A stretch of DNA of 64,000 bases from Arbacia lixula (GCA_963669155.1 OZ022597.1:17676348-17740347), one strand, 5' to 3'. Counted from the stretch's first letter, positions 11,819-23,420 are shown. The notes: generated by a model from the letters alone, not told the origin. Numbers and translations are program-made.

Positions 11819-12224
11819 CTGACGGAAAATAATGAAACCAAGGTTGCCACTGTTACCGCGATTTTCTGAAGCAAACAACACGTCATTGGTTTTACCAACC
11901 ATCGAATCCGGACAGCGCACAGCACAAGAAAATTTGTAAAAGCGCTGTTACAGAACATACACACTTGGGATATAAATAACCGCGAAAACTTAACGTCTTC
12001 AAAGAGAAGGTGACAACTAAAGGTGTCTCCAATGCATTCTACCTGTTTAATTTGTATATCTTGCTCAACATAAATGCAGACAATTATTATTTTTTTTTTT
12101 TTGCTTTTGCTTGTCTTGAGAGAGAGAGCTGTCCATTGTCGTAGAGGTTTGGACGTACGTGCGTGTGTCCAAATGACTGAAAATAATCGTTGCTTATCAT
12201 TTATATAAATGAAAATGTTCTCAC

Positions 12225-12368
12225 CAATGACAGATGAAATCAGATATGCGACCCCGTAGCAGAAATAGAAGACAGCTGATGTCTCAAGATATTTTGCCGG
12301 GCCGAAGAAATCTGGAGCCAAGTTTGTGGTTACGACACTCGTCCCGCAGAGCAAGACGCCACCAACGA
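12225..12368 (-). CDS. Gene B, SLC16/MCT-like transporter, exon 5 (TM10-11)
   Basis: This is a 144-bp exon between acceptor tttttttttcag and donor gtgagaac, phase 1 in and out. It encodes VVGGVLLCGTSVVTTNLAPD, FFGPAKYLETSAV and a helix ending ISSVIG. Length, phase and sequence match gene A 2537-2680 and gene C 34981-35124. The two hydrophobic stretches are the penultimate helices of the MFS C-terminal six-helix bundle. Confidence 0.9.
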
Positions 12369-12936
12369 CTGAAAAAAAAAGAAATCCATCCCGCATATAA
12401 ATAAAAGACGTCCCATAATGCACTGCACAACCATATTCGGCTTTGATTTGTAGTCATGTCCGCTTCCGGTCTCATACACTAGTACAGCAGGGTGGGAGCG
12501 AGCACGACCGCAAACAATATCAGGATGGGGCAGCACAGTGCATCAGGTCTATTTGTGTTTGCGATCAGGTGATAGAAATGCGTGTCGCTTCCAACTTCGG
12601 TATACCCGGAGTTTCATTAATCTAAAAATGAAATAGGGTTCACGTATCTGAAGATTACTCCGCATGTTCGTTACTCCAAAGATTCGTCATTCAGAAATCT
12701 GACTTTGAAAAGTGAAATGATCACAACCTTATATGAAAAATATGATTTTCGGATGAACGGACCACATTATATTTCCAGATTAACGTACGCTATTTCATTT
12801 CAACATCAAATTTAGTGTTGGAGTGAAGGATTTTGGTCTAGGATAAGTGTTTATGTTAATTTTATCTATTGTGGTCTGTATTAATGCGCTGCTATACGAA
12901 ATGGGCATTACACCACAATACACCAGTGGGGCTTAC

Positions 12937-13162
12937 CAGCAGCTAGGAAGTATAAGCCGATAGTACTGCGGAGGAATATCAAGGACAGAATGACGCAAGC
13001 ACCGACGCCATAGACAATCATGAGGAGGAAGATACGAGGAAACGGGATGGCCTCTCCGAAGAAGACGTAGAAGAACTTTCCCGCTGTGTTGGAGAATGAG
13101 AAGATGGAAATCATCGTTACCCCGGTCTGCTCCGTGAAACCCAGCGACAGCAGGTAGCTGAT
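12937..13162 (-). CDS. Gene B, SLC16/MCT-like transporter, exon 4 (TM8-9)
   Basis: This 226-bp exon has acceptor ctctctccag and donor gtaagc. It encodes ISYLLSLGFTEQTGVTMISI, then FSFSNTAGKFFYVFFGEAIPFPRIFLL and a hydrophobic helix ending YFLAA. It joins in phase 0 to exon 3, giving FYFVNM-ISYLLS across the junction. At the place of the human MCT1 TM8 Asp/Arg pair I read Asn and Lys, so the classical proton/lactate signature is absent (alignment by eye). Confidence 0.9.
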
Positions 13163-13303
13163 CTGGAGAGAGGGGGAGATACAAACAGGTGTAGCTTTTT
13201 AGGTGCAATATTCAGTAAGTTGAGACAATTATTGAAGGCCACGGGAGATGACACGATCCGATCAGTAGTACGACTCTGCAAATGACTGAATCACAGGACC
13301 CGG

Positions 13304-13977
13304 TGGGTGTTTCACCAAGCTGTTCTTAAGCTACGAACGATTTTACGCCCGACTGGTTACCCTTTATCGTGCTAAATCAGATTCTCAATTATTTTTATAT
13401 TCCCAATAGCTTAAGTTAAGATCTGATCTGAAAGTCAAAATTTATTGTTAACAAGTATCTGAATACAAACTTCTGATTTGACAAACTTGATTAGGATTGT
13501 TTTGAAATTAACTCCCACTTTATGAAAACAGGAACAAATTGCGTATCTGATTTGACACAAGAAAGGGTCACCAGTCGTGCGTAAAGTCGTTCTTAGCTTA
13601 AAGGGAGTATACTGTACTGGGAAGACAAAAAGGCCTTCAAACCAATGGTCTTAAATTCGTGTACTGTCCATTTTAGAAACTTGCTGAAATGTATTTGCCC
13701 TCACATGATCCACATTTTTAGTAATTAGTGATTAAATCCCAAATGCGTGAAATGTTCGGCCCGAACAATTTGAGGATTTGTGATGTAATCACTAATTACT
13801 ATAAATGTGGATAATTTTATTGCAAATAACTTTCAACAAGTTTCTAAAACGAATAATAAATGAATTTCAGACCATTGGCAAGAAGATTGCTCACGATCAC
13901 CTTTTGAAGGCCTTTTTGTCTTCCCAGTACAGTAAACTCCCTTTAAGAATAGCTTGGCGACCCCCCCCCCCCCCACC
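13304..13977. mobile_element. MITE family F2 (middle of three nested elements)
   Basis: Left end GTGTTTCACCAAGCTGTTC and right end aatagcttggcga plus a C-run are inverted. Inner flanks gactggttacccttt and aaagggtcaccagtc are also inverted. Compact copies are at 32264-32433 and 36953-37250. It is interrupted at TTAA by family B copy 2. Confidence 0.75.
13598..13946. mobile_element. Foldback MITE family B, copy 2 (innermost)
   Basis: It starts TTAAAGGGAGTATACTGTAC and ends GTACAGTAAACTCCCTTTAA, with centre ttcggcccgaacaa as in copy 1. The outer F2 sequence flanks it directly on both sides, so it is the youngest of the three layers. Confidence 0.82.
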
Positions 13978-14361
13978 CTGGTCATTGGATTTGTGCAAGA
14001 AAGTGACGTCATATAGCCAGTCGTAGGCTCCTACGACTGCAGAATGGTGGCAAAATCATCTCGTCTGCCATGTCTGCGGTGGTCTTGACTTTAATTCTAA
14101 TAGCCGTTATCGATCCGTTACTACTACCATTTTCCTAATTTTGCTGAAACTTATCTGATATTTCATAATCATACCAATAGCATGATTAGGTATAGGGCTA
14201 AAGGTAGAAGGCCTGATGTTCTTAAGTCTCAATAGAAACGTCCGAGATTTCTCATGTAATTATTACTTGTATCCTTCTTCCTAATCGTAAATGTTCTAAA
14301 GAGTTTTACCCCCCTCCTCCTCCTCCACCCCCCCTCCCCACCCACCCCGCCGGAAATATAC

Positions 14362-14951
14362 CATGTTCACAAAGTAGAAGCAGTCTCCGACAGAACCGAG
14401 CAGGACGGCAAGACATATCAGCCAGAGCTCTGGGTAGGTCAGCACTGTCGCGATTCTCCTCGCCATGCTGTCTTCTCTCGGAGACAGGACGGTCGTTTTG
14501 CAAATCTCTCCTTTGTTTCTTTCACTCGAGTCTGCTTCAGATCTGTTACCATGGGTACCGTGTTCAAGAATGTTGGGTAGATTGTCAGTACGTTCAAACT
14601 CTTCTTTTGTCGACGGCGGCAGGGCAATTTCAGTCTCCTTTTTCCCGTCTTCCTCTTGCGATTCGTTTGAGACCGTTGCGTCCACGCAGCCATGGCTATT
14701 GTTTACATGAATATCATCCCCTGTATTCTCATCTTGCGCACGGATCTCGGAATACTGATGAGGGTTGTTTGCCGTCTCTGAGCTTCCCCCATCGTGATCG
14801 TTGATGTCATGAGGCGAGGTCGATGGCTCGGCGAACGTCAGGGCGCAAGGGAACCCTACAGCGAAGAGGACAGCACCGAAGACACGGAAGAGGAACCGCC
14901 AGCCGTACCGCTCGATGACGAAGGAATGAAGAGGCGTTAACGCCATCGTCC
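14362..14951 (-). CDS. Gene B, SLC16/MCT-like transporter, exon 3 (TM5-6, central loop, TM7)
   Basis: This 590-bp exon has acceptor ttggttaaag and donor gtatat. It begins GTMALTPLHSFVIERYGWRF, where RYGWR is the family landmark before TM6, continues through TM6 (CALTFAEPS), then a hydrophilic loop of roughly 110 residues rich in Asp, Glu, Asn and Ser, and re-enters the membrane at YPELWLICLAVLLGSVGDCF. A long cytoplasmic loop between TM6 and TM7 is typical of MCTs. The loop is poorly conserved with gene C while both flanking helices are well conserved. The upstream intron holds the Penelope-like element at 15650-16978. Confidence 0.9.
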
Positions 14952-15034
14952 CTTTAACCAAACAAAACGATAAAGTCATTTATGATTTTGTGCAGTAGGT
15001 CCATAAACAGGTGGATTCAATTCGCAATCTTGAT

Positions 15035-15400
15035 TAAAGGCATAATCGACCATGAAATTAACTTGGTTTTAATAAAAGCAGAAGCATGAACGAAATACAT
15101 TATTGAAGGTTTAACGAAAATCCGTCAAAGGACAGGTGAAGGATTAAAAAGTAATAATATTTCAAAGTTTGATTTTGGGACGTCACGTGCAAGGTGCTCT
15201 CCGATATGTTGTGTACACTTTTTTTTAAACTGTCCATTTTCTCAAAAGGATATGTATTATTTTACCTGTGCATTCGATACATCATTAGAAACACGTCTTT
15301 ACACACAAACCTCTATGAAAAGAAAGTATTCCTTCATGTAAAACAGCAAAAAAGGAATTTATGGAATCATACAGCACAGTACAAAATATACGCAATGCAG
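15035..15400. mobile_element. MITE family A, right-truncated copy
   Basis: It matches 928-1375 and 41719-42188 from ggttttaataaaagc through acgtcacgtgcaaggtgctc to the acacaaacctctatgaaaag block. The right terminal repeat is missing. Confidence 0.65.
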
Positions 15401-15635
15401 TCTAACATCAACATCCGTTAATGATTGATAAGGTAGAATCTGGAAAACTCATGTTCCTTGTTTGTGGGCTTAAAATGCGTTGGTATTTATATCTTTATTC
15501 GGTATATAAAACATACACTGCTTTGATGTTCTGGAAATGGATGTACTACTTGGTGCGGGGTAATCTCAAATCACTATTGATATCACTCGGATGTCTCGCG
15601 GTCTCGTGATAAAAGAATTGTTTTGGGATCAAAAC

Positions 15636-16992
15636 AATTCTATTCTATGATCATGAACACTGATGAAAGTTCATCTGTGTTGGTATGCAGATGATATGAA
15701 GTTAAAATCTTTTGATCTCAACACAAGAAAAAAAAATCGAAGACTTACTTCGAAATTTTCGGCTGCTAACTGCAGCCTTCTTCAGTGATGACCGAATGGC
15801 GTCTACTATCAACAGATCCATGGAGCTGCGATGGGATCACCAATATCTCCCATTGTTTGCAACCTCTACATGGAACATTTTGAACAAATAGCTCTTGAGT
15901 CGGCATCTCATCCTCCAGTGTGGTGGTTTCGATACGTCGATGATACACACACTAAGCTGAAGAAAGAGTTCTCGCAGGAATTCACTGATCACCTGAACTC
16001 CATTGATCCAGACATTCAATTCACCACTGAAGGTGAGGAAGGACGGTCACTGGCATTTCTCGACACTTTGACGGTCATTCAACCAGATGGCAGCTTGCAC
16101 ATCAAAGTCTACCGTAAACCTACGCACACTGACCAATACTTGAACGTTTCCTCTAATCATCCTCTTGAACATGAGCTCGGTGTGATCAAGACTCTTTTCC
16201 ATCGGGCTGAAGCGGTAAACTCAAATCCAGAGAACGTTTCTGAGGAAAAGGATCACATCAAACAGGCCCTCTCCAAATGCGGTTATCCCAGTTGGGTTTT
16301 TAACAAGGTCGACAGTCCCAACAAGGAAAACTCTCCGCCTGAGAAGAAAAATCCCAAGCCTCCCAAAGGACAAATTGTGCTTCCGTACGTGACAGGGTTA
16401 TCCAAAGCCCTCCGTAGGAGTTTTAATCAATTTGGCATAAGGGTGTGCTACAAACCAACAAGATCCTTAAGACAGTACTTGATTGCTCCGAAGGACAAAA
16501 CTGAGAAGGAAGATATCACTGGTCCTATTTACTTGATTCCTTGCCAAGGACAGACAACACGGGGTTTGTGTCAGGAATCATATATTGGAGAAACAGAACG
16601 TTCCCTTAGGACTTGGTTCCTTGAGCATCGACGCCCTAGATCCACTTCTTCGGAGGTATCGCAGCACATTCATATCGAATCACCTGGACATCACGTGGAC
16701 ACCAACAAGGTACAAGTGCTGGACAGTGAGCCGCGGTACTTCGAGAGAGGTGTGAAAGAAGTGATTTACATCCGGGCGTTCAACCCTTCTCTCAATAGGG
16801 ACGGAGGGCGATACAAGCTACCGAGTGTCTACGATCCGATTATCGATCGCTATGTCAAGAGATCGAATCGGATCACTTGGGTCATCGCTGAAGGAGGCTG
16901 CAGTGAGCAGCCGAAAATTTCGAAGTAAGTCTTCGATTTTTTTCTTGTGTTGAGATCAAAGGTTTTTAACTTCATGTTAATTCTATTCTATG
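15636..16992 (+). mobile_element. Penelope-like retroelement, 5'-truncated, with GIY-YIG endonuclease
   Basis: A single frame (coding from about 15793 to stop 16926-16928) opens inside the reverse transcriptase: YYQQIHGAAMGSPISP is the GxPxSP motif, FRYVDDT the catalytic YVDD. A linker follows, then a GIY-YIG nuclease domain (GPIYLIPC ... SYIGETERSLRTWFLEHR, with the downstream Glu/Asn region FNPSLNRDGG). Penelope-like elements typically join RT to GIY-YIG. The first half of RT is missing. A 95-bp sequence at 15696-15791 is the inverse of 16881-16975. Flanking 14-bp direct repeats AATTCTATTCTATG (15636-15649 and 16979-16992) look like target duplications. It lies antisense in the gene B intron 2-3. 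Confidence 0.9.
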
Positions 16993-17178
16993 TACACTTG
17001 TGCACATAGTTATAACTTTTCCACTAAGAGCATTTTACATTTTGTATAAAACAACATTTTTTTTTCCACAGGTGCTATTACGTCATATTCCTTTACTGAT
17101 ATTTCGCTCTTCCCCCTCTCTCTCCCTTACCTCATTTTCCTCCATGCTCCTAACCCTCTCTTTCTTTCACAGCCTTAC

Positions 17179-17475
17179 CTATACTGCTTCCCGACAGGAC
17201 GAGTGCCGTGACTCGAATGGTGTTCCTTGTAGGAAAGTGCATCACAAGTAGATCCAGCACGCTAATGGTCACCATACCAGCGCCTAAACCAAGGACAAGA
17301 CCATATGTCACAATCATCGGTTCGATTCTCGGCATGAATGACGTCATAATCATCGCGCCCGAAGCCGAGGCAATGCCGAAGCTTGCGACGATCCGGGAGC
17401 CGAAGCGTGCGACCATGATTTTCACTAAGGGCGCCAACAGCACCGTGCAGCTTAGAGGTATGATTCCGATCCAAC
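17179..17475 (-). CDS. Gene B, SLC16/MCT-like transporter, exon 2 (TM2-5)
   Basis: This 297-bp exon (phase 1 in, phase 1 out) encodes GWIGIIPLSCTVLLAPLVKI, RFGSRIVASFGIA, MTSFMPRIEPMI, GLGAGMV and FPTRNTIRVTALVLSGSSI, i.e. TM2 to the start of TM5. It is about three-quarters identical to gene C exon 2 and has the same length. The donor is gtaagg. The acceptor is preceded by a pure (CT)n run (17478-17517 on the + strand), so a microsatellite supplies the whole polypyrimidine tract. The first exon (start codon and TM1, expected around 181 bp) should lie to the right but was not found between here and gene C. Confidence 0.9.

Positions 17476-17477
<2 letters not shown>

Positions 17478-17517
<40 letters not shown>
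17478..17517. repeat. (GA)n microsatellite forming the gene B exon 2 polypyrimidine tract
   Basis: On the minus strand it reads (CT)n followed directly by the acceptor CAG of exon 2. Confidence 0.92.
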
Positions 17518-17520
<3 letters not shown>

Positions 17521-17639
17521 AACATCTACATTCAAGAAATAATCTCACGATAAAATGTGGCATATAAGCTAGGAGTACTTTCGAAAAAATATCTTTTTTG
17601 CCACGATATTAAGAATTTTATTCGGAGAATCGACATGAA

Positions 17640-17750
17640 ATGTTTGCGGTAAGTGGCTGAATTTGTCTGTCCCGGGGTGGTGGTGGTGGTAGTGGTGGGT
17701 GGGTGAGAGGGTAAAGGGGTGAGGGAGGGGGGGGGGGGGGTCGGTGCACA
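17640..17750. repeat. G-rich low-complexity tract
   Basis: ggtggtggtggtagtggtgg and a long G run. Pro/His-rich frames on the minus strand are compositional. Confidence 0.85.
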
Positions 17751-18134
17751 CATGCTTATCAACTCTTTATACGCCATTAGAGACTGATTTATTCAATTTG
17801 GTCAACATTTAATTTGGCACATTTATTTGATTTATTCAATTTGGTCAACATTTGATTTGGCACACAAAGGTTTGCATAATCTTAGACCACCCTTCACAAC
17901 ACGGGCCAGCATATATTATGATTGCTATAGAAATACAGTACAAAGAAGTATAACCAGCATATTATTCACCCTTGACCCAGTTATCTACGTAGCGCATGGG
18001 TGTGTGAGATTTTCATTCAGTGAACTAGCAGTGCGGATCGACCAGCGTAAACACTCTACGTTTGGTACATCTCTATGATTTATACGCTCAATATGAACGT
18101 GCGTGAATTATTGTGTTGTTATGCTCGATATGAC

Positions 18135-18374
18135 TATGAAATGTATAATATTGTGCAGAACAAATATTGTGTACATATACAATATGTATGCATGGATATA
18201 TGGGATATGACAGGATATGAAATAGTTGACATTGTACAGTATGAATATTATGTATATACACAATAAATATACACGGATAAGCATGGCGTCATATGAAATG
18301 TAAGATATTGTGCAGTGTATATATTATATCGTGTATATACACAATATATATACACGGATATATATGATATGATA
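18135..18374. repeat. ~80-bp AT-rich tandem repeat abutting the assembly gap
   Basis: Units begin tatgaaatgtataatattgt, then recur near 18216 and 18292, each with a gtgtatatacacaata-like core. The array runs into the N block, which probably explains the gap. Confidence 0.8.
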
Positions 18375-18574
18375 NNNNNNNNNNNNNNNNNNNNNNNNNN
18401 NNNNNNNNNNNNNNNNNNNNNNNNNNNNNNNNNNNNNNNNNNNNNNNNNNNNNNNNNNNNNNNNNNNNNNNNNNNNNNNNNNNNNNNNNNNNNNNNNNNN
18501 NNNNNNNNNNNNNNNNNNNNNNNNNNNNNNNNNNNNNNNNNNNNNNNNNNNNNNNNNNNNNNNNNNNNNNNNNN
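18375..18574. other. Assembly gap, 200 N
   Basis: Exactly 200 undetermined bases, likely a placeholder length. The missing sequence probably includes more of the tandem repeat. Confidence 0.99.
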
Positions 18575-20107
18575 AGAATGTATGATTTAATAAAGCATGC
18601 AATTTCTGCTAATTAACGACGAGTCTGTTTTTTAAAATTAGTTGTTGCCATTAACATTGACATGATAAACACCATCATATTTCCTCCATTATTATCATGT
18701 TGTCTATTATACCTTGACATGCGTCATCCTGCCTATAGTTGGAAAATATGAAATGTAAAACAATTTTGATGACAACAAATATTCTACATAAAAGCCAGCA
18801 AACCATTAACTTACAATGTACAATCCTTTTGTCCTTTGCGTCATTAACATTTGCGGGCCACACGTTTGTTTGATAAGCTACACTCTATTCAGTTAGACGA
18901 TTCCAAAAACAGAAACGGTTAAGAAACAAAGGGAGGTTTAAACGCAGGTAAAATGGCATGACGGACACACTGTATGTTCATAGCTCTGTACATGGGGCTA
19001 TTGGCTCCATGATCTGTTCTTTACCTCAAGAACAGAGGTCAGAGTCAGCGACGCCCAATCTTGTCAGGTTCGATGCTAAACGACCATGTATTTACAGTAT
19101 AGTGTGCTGTGACCCCTCCCCCCCCCCCACCCCCCATCCCCGTTCACTGATTTTGTTCACCCGTTCACCACATTTGTGCTCCCCGGTTGTTTGCACACCT
19201 TACCAACTGCAAAGCAAATTTTCACACTTTTCGTTGACGGGCTATGAAAATAAAATATAATCCATCAGCTGTTTTTTTCCGCCAAGCTTTCGTTTTCACG
19301 TCACTGAATGGTAACAAATAATAGATACAAATACTAGATAATCAGATCATGAAAGGGAAGTTCACCCTGAAGTTAAGTTGGTTTCAACAAAAACAGAAAT
19401 ATGAAAGAAAAATGTATTATTGAAGGATTGACGAAAATCCATCAAAGGATAAGAGAGTGATGATCTTTTGAAATTTCAATTTTGTGAAGTCACGTTCGAC
19501 GTACTTTCCTATAATGTATGTTGTGTGCTGTTATGATTCCATAACTTGCTCTTTTGCTGTTTTTGATGAAGGGATATTCTTTTCCATATAGATATGTGTC
19601 CAAGAACATGCACAGTTAAAATGATGCATATCCTTTTGAGATATACCACATTCAACAATTATTTAGAAGAAAACCAAGTACAGGATCTTTGGTGGTGTTG
19701 CCCTTAACTTTCATTAAAATTGCAAAAAAAAAAAATGTGATAAGAAACGCAGCTTCGAGAGACAAAACAGGGAATGAAAGATATTTCTTTCCAAGTTGAC
19801 AGCAGTTAAATGTAGGTGCTGCGCATGGGACATAAAAACATTGTAGTGATTGTGGAATGCTTTGGAAATTCATTAGCACGCGTTAGTATCCGTACACATC
19901 TTTGAATATATTATGCTCGAGTTGTTTCTCCTTCGTAACACATGCCTGAATAAACGTGAAAAGAGACAGACAAAAACGATCATACAGATAGCATTTGCCG
20001 AGTATAGGTGTGCGTTCTCAATGGCGGCATAGAGCCTACACTATAATCTGATAATACGTGATACTCAATACACGGCTTCGTTATGTGTCACGCCCTGGTG
20101 AATATAA
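18575..20107. other. No gene recognised; MITE family A fragment at 19349-19665
   Basis: 19349-19665 matches the left half of MITE family A (aaagggaagttcaccctgaa, tttcaacaaaaacag, gtgaagtcacgttcgacg). The rest, including a poly-C run near 19110, has nothing identifiable. Confidence 0.55.
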
Positions 20108-20109
20108 TA

Positions 20110-20450
20110 CAGTGTGTCCCAGAAAAAAGGAAACCCGTGTTTGGAGGTCTATAACGTAATCATAAAATATCATATTATTATAAAAATGACAGCAATATTG
20201 AGAGTAAAGTTTGCACTACGTTGATGCTTCCTTACAAATCTTGACCACTTGTCCTGCGCAACTTGATTTTGGCAATTCTTTTTTAAACACCTGTTGCTCC
20301 TCAACGAATGACTCTTATCTATCATGTTAGGTGTCAAATGAAAGAAGAATGAGTGCTTTCTAATGATGTGTAGAATATTCCATTATTTTTTTCGAGTCAA
20401 CTAGCGAAATAACACAGAATCTCGGTTTCCTTTTTTTCTGGGACACACTG
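20110..20450. mobile_element. Tc1/mariner-type MITE with TA target duplication
   Basis: The termini CAGTGTGTCCCAGAAAAAAG and CTTTTTTTCTGGGACACACTG are inverted and flanked by TA at 20108-20109 and 20451-20452. It is 341 bp with no transposase. Confidence 0.88.
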
Positions 20451-20865
20451 TATAGATGTCTGTTTTTTCCCAGTGAAGTTTGAACTCAACTCTTTATGAA
20501 TCATGAATTCATTTTGATGCAAATGTATCGTGTCTCGTACCCACCTGGAACCTGCCGTGTACTATTATTAAAAAATTGCAGGGCTAACTGAGAAACGGCG
20601 TAAATTGTGGATCACTGTGTGAAGTCAAGTTCATAGCGAACAGCCAGGAACAATGCTGTATGCTCAACACACCTAGAAACCTCCTGGATAATACCACTGA
20701 CGTTGACATATCTTTCCGTGGGAGTTATGTTTACATCAAACATGGTAAAGGGAAGGGATGTCAGTAATATTAGTAAAATTACAGCAAAACATGACCAAAT
20801 AATTGTGCCCAGACAACAGGTCCAATTTTTGTTTGGTTTCAGGATCTCGTGATATAATCATATCA

Positions 20866-23186
20866 AATTTATTTATTTATTTATTTATTTCACGTTTTAT
20901 TTAGACAGGATAGTCCTTTCAGTCTCGAGGACTGCTTTCCAAAGGAGCCCTGTGATACAAATCACGTAAACATAACAAAATATGTAACATTCAAATACAA
21001 TTAATACAAAGATCAAAGATAACAATAACAAAGACTAACATAAAAACACATTTGAAGAAGGAAAAAAAAGTCACACAAATGTGTAAGTGAGTGAATGCCC
21101 CCCCCCCCCATTCCCCCCCCCCCCCCCCCCCCCGGCCTAACGCAGTGCCCAGGTGTAGCTTATACGACGCACATCTGATTTAAATTTTGTGAGAGTATTA
21201 CAACAGTGAACAGTGATTGGGAGGCTGTTAAAGAGTTTACTACCACAATAGCAGATTGATCTTTTCATGAATTCAGTTCTAGGTGTGGGAACAAATAACG
21301 GGCTGCGGGTTGCGTAACGGGTTGTATAGTTAACATCTCTGCGTTGTATTAAGGTATTTAAGTAACGGGGAGCTTGCCCATGGAGAATTTTGAATACAAG
21401 TACCGTTTGTTGATACCGGATTCTTTGCTTAACTGACTGCCAATTTAAAGTGCTTAATAGAAAACTTGCCGATGTGAATAAATCCATGCCAAGAACCATT
21501 CGAGCGTATTTGTTTTGCAATCGTTGGATACGTGAAATATTTGTTTGGGCACAGCTTCCCCATACTGTACAAGAAAAATCAATGTGTGGTAAAACAAGAG
21601 AATAAAACAGATCTATCATTATTTCTTTTGTAAGGTAACACTTTACTCTACGTATGCAGCCAATTGCTTGTGATATCTTTTTTACAACATGATCAACATG
21701 ACTAGTCCAATTAAGACTCCCGTCCAACACAACACCAAGATATTTAAATTCTTTGACATGTTCAAGGATATCATTTTTGTACATTATTGCCAATTTTTTA
21801 CCTGTTAATTTACGGTTTGAACCGAACAGCATAGTTTTCGTCTTTTCCGAGTTTAAAAATAGGTCATTACATTGAAGCCATTTAGTGATGGTATCAAATT
21901 GTGACTGGAGTTTCAGTTGTACATCATGAATATTCTTATCTGTACAAAATATAGCTGTGTCATCTGCATATAAAGATAATTTGCAGGATTCATCTAATAT
22001 TAAATTAGATATGTCATTAATAAATGTACTGAACATGAGGGGTCCTAGAGTCGAACCTTGGGGAACACCAGATTTTACCTTTAAGTACTTGCTTAATGTT
22101 CCTTCTATTGAAACACAATGCAATCGATCAGTAATGTACGATTTAAACCATTCTAATTCAAAATTACGTATTCCATACATCGATAGTTTTTTTAAAAGAC
22201 GAGTATGAGAAATTACATCGAATGCTTTTCGCAAGTCAAGAAAAATTGCACCTGTGATATTACCAGAATTCATATTACGCAGAATATATTCTGAAATATC
22301 AGTAACACATGTTTGAGTTGAATGCATCGGTCTAAAACCTGATTGTATAGAAGATAACAAAGAATTTTCATCAAAGTATTTATAAAGTTGTGCATGAACA
22401 GCCCTTTCCAATATTTTTGCAGGTATGGGCAGTAAAGAGATTGGACGAGAGTTGTTAATATCTAATTTATTTCCACCTTTGTAAAGTGGTATTATTTTTG
22501 CAATTTTAAAGTCAGTTGTGATCTCCGCAGTACGTAATGATACATTATAAAGAAAACTTAATGGCCTTGCAATGTAATCAGCAGCAAGTTTCAATAGTTT
22601 TGGGTGTAATTTATCAATTCCAACAGCTTTATTACAGTTAACTGACTTCAGTTCTTTAGGTACGAATTCTATTGTTATATCATCAAAGGAGAAACTTTCA
22701 GTGTTTTCAACTATCGTTGAACAAATATCAGTGCATGTATGATCGAGGTTTTTCATTGTATCTAAAATATTATTAAAATTCTTATTAAATGCATTAGCGA
22801 CCTCTTGTCTGTCTGATACTAGATCATCATGAAATTTAAGTTGATATTGAGTTGAAGTTCTTTTCTTACTTGGGAGTAACGTGTTCATTACTTTCCACTT
22901 GTTTTTTATATCACGACCAGCCTCTGACAACTTATTACGATAATATCTTTTCTGTAATACTTTATTGAAATTATTAACTTTATTTCGACAGTTTTGGTAT
23001 TGTTTCCAATCTTTAGGAACTTTTCTATCATCATATCTCTTTTTCAAATAATCACGCTCTCTAGCAAGTTCCAAATATTCGTCAGTGATCCAGGGCACCT
23101 GTTTCATCTTTTTTCTAACTGTACAATATGGTGCATGTTTATTACAAATAACCTCAAATGCTATATTGGTTAATCGTAAACAAGAC
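20866..23186 (-). mobile_element. LINE (Jockey/CR1-like group), 5'-truncated, RT open
   Basis: A 656-codon frame (23107 down to 21137) is open and continues upstream without a stop to about 23186 (FEVICNKHAPYCTVRKKM). RT motifs in order: KAVGIDKLHPKLLK, IIPLYKGGN, NSRPISLLPIPAKILER, SGFRPMHSTQ, AIFLDLRKAFD, GVPQGSTLGPLMF, LYADDTA, FKYLGVVLD. The APE endonuclease half is missing. The 3' UTR ends in an (AAAT)n tail (20866-20889 on +), a usual LINE end. A second 3' fragment is at 5170-5530. The clade is by motif only. Confidence 0.9.
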
Positions 23187-23394
23187 TAGAGCCCCGTTTT
23201 ATAACCAGCTCCGATTGATCTTAACAGGCTACGATTAATCGATTAATCTCCTCAAAAGGGTCGTTAAATTGCGATCAATCACATTTAAACGTGGCTGCTA
23301 TTGATCTTGTCGATTGATTCTGAAGATAGATGGCAAATCTCTAGCTCTAAGACAGGGTCCAGGACCCACATGGGCACCTGTAGTGTTGTAGATG

Positions 23395-23420
23395 GCCCAG
23401 CCCCCCCCCCCCCCAACTCA
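23395..23420. repeat. Poly-C tract
   Basis: A mononucleotide C run; similar runs are frequent in the window (for example 5388-5400, 19112-19125, 21098-21132). Confidence 0.9.

Larger units (their letters stand above)
13235..14086. mobile_element. MITE family D1 (outer of three nested elements) in gene B intron 3-4
   Basis: Left end AAGGCCACGGGAGATGACAC and right end GTCTGCGGTGGTCTT match family copies at 36153-36317 and 36466 to about 36640 (AAGGCCACCGCA...TGCGGTGGTCTT). Continuity is broken at CCCGGT (13304), where a family F2 foldback has entered, and resumes at about 13978 with GGTCATTGGATTTGTG; the copy at 36466 reads straight through as CCCGGTCATTAGATTTGTG. It holds a CRE octamer at 14004-14011. 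Confidence 0.75.

Noticed and set aside
11680-12423. 247-codon minus-strand frame joining gene B exons 5 and 6
   Set aside because: Only its first 48 codons match the family; the rest reads through the intron, and exon 6 is used in another frame.
12330-12536. Extended minus-strand frames running beyond gene B exon 5
   Set aside because: Frame extension into the intron; the acceptor at 12369-12370 and the conserved 144-bp length define the exon.
15650-15800. Hammerhead ribozyme in the Penelope-like element
   Set aside because: ctgatga occurs, but the matching stem II and GAAA core could not be placed convincingly.
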